Shown: piece by piece, positions 63,806 to 64,000 of the stretch
Layout: every line of letters begins with the position of its first letter
How positions within the stretch are numbered: the stretch's first letter is position 1
DNA from: Pseudomonas sp. PB101
GTDB taxonomy: Bacteria; Pseudomonadota; Gammaproteobacteria; Pseudomonadales; Pseudomonadaceae
Length of the DNA stretch: 64,000 nucleotides
Direction of reading: 5' to 3'
NCBI RefSeq assembly: GCF_009764265.1
Contig: NZ_RWIR01000004.1
Coordinates: 62,001-126,000, forward strand
Position numbers and translations under genes: made by a program
The notes under the pieces: model-generated
What the model was told of the DNA's origin: nothing
Databases searched by the model: none
What the model saw: the letters and a program-made list of their open reading frames with translations, nothing else

Positions 63806-63919
63806 TGGATCTCGTCAGCCACCTGCGCTGTGCCGGTTTCGTCACCGCCAATGCCCAAACCCATCAAGCCATGACGCCTCGGATAGACCACGCTGACCGG
63901 TCTTTCCAAGGAGATGACC

Positions 63920-64000
63920 ATGATCCGACTGACCCTGATCGAAGCCCGCGAGTTGGCCGAATCGATCCTGTTGCACAACGGTTTTAATCTGGCCCATGCA
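63920..64000 (+). CDS. N-terminus of an Ldh-family oxidoreductase (truncated by window)
   Basis: The first 27 codons read MIRLTLIEARELAESILLHN and then GFNLAHA. The pattern of an N-terminal helix with a short Gly-containing turn is typical of malate/L-lactate dehydrogenase-like (YiaK/Ldh2) NAD(P)-dependent oxidoreductases, but so little is visible that this is tentative. AAGGAG is 6 bases from the ATG at 63920; an ATG at 63914 would touch it and is rejected. Confidence 0.5.
   Translation, partial: MIRLTLIEARELAESILLHNGFNLAHA

Overview
The window looks like chromosomal DNA of a fluorescent Pseudomonas, most likely the P. fluorescens group. The evidence is the GC-rich codon use, the many short REP palindromes of fluorescent-pseudomonad type, a complete mannitol operon (mtlEFGKDYZ with mtlR), a complete functional-amyloid operon (fapABCDEF), MexEF-OprN, and many Pseudomonas-type small hypothetical genes. 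No insertion sequence, prophage, tRNA, rRNA or CRISPR array was seen.

Layout. 1-3316: the 5' part of a NhaB antiporter, a delta-60 repeat protein and a small hypothetical gene. 3659-10284: a sigma-54 activator gene, then the fap amyloid operon on the minus strand, with a bidirectional-looking terminator at its end and a GG-N10-GC (-24/-12) promoter plus an 18-bp palindrome upstream. 10432-13008: a NadR-like kinase and PnuC (nicotinamide riboside salvage), UppP and a DUF1294 protein; as I recall, P. aeruginosa has the same order beside fap. 13020-19469: MmcQ-like protein, LysR regulator/azoreductase, hydrolase, MFS exporter, ABC-F protein YbiT. 19958-26985: LpxO, Ku, a PQQ-type sugar dehydrogenase, a threonine deaminase behind an apparent attenuation leader, ecotin and several small proteins.

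27204-37047 is the mannitol regulon: ABC importer MtlEFGK, mannitol dehydrogenase MtlD, xylulokinase-type MtlY, fructokinase MtlZ and the AraC-type activator MtlR. REP pairs sit in three of its gene junctions. 37109-39406 holds a PI-PLC-like protein and a glycosyltransferase. 39481-46638 is a signalling block: a CHASE3-GAF hybrid kinase with three receivers, a lone CheR, a receiver-less CheB, a receiver-kinase and two single-domain receivers, with no chemoreceptor gene. An RHS/TccC-like gene follows, then a KaiC-like double ATPase overlapped by a hybrid kinase.

52951-63565 holds a TPR protein, an aromatic-acid-type efflux operon (FUSC, DUF1656, membrane fusion protein) and mexEF-oprN. The window ends in the first 27 codons of an Ldh-family oxidoreductase gene.

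The observations I rate highest are the predicted Ile/Thr leader peptide with mutually exclusive hairpins in front of a single-domain threonine deaminase, the CheR/CheB-kinase module without a receptor, the KaiC-kinase pair with altered phosphosites, and the RHS protein with an unrecognised C-terminus. All functions are inferred from reading the sequence and from remembered family features; no database search was run.
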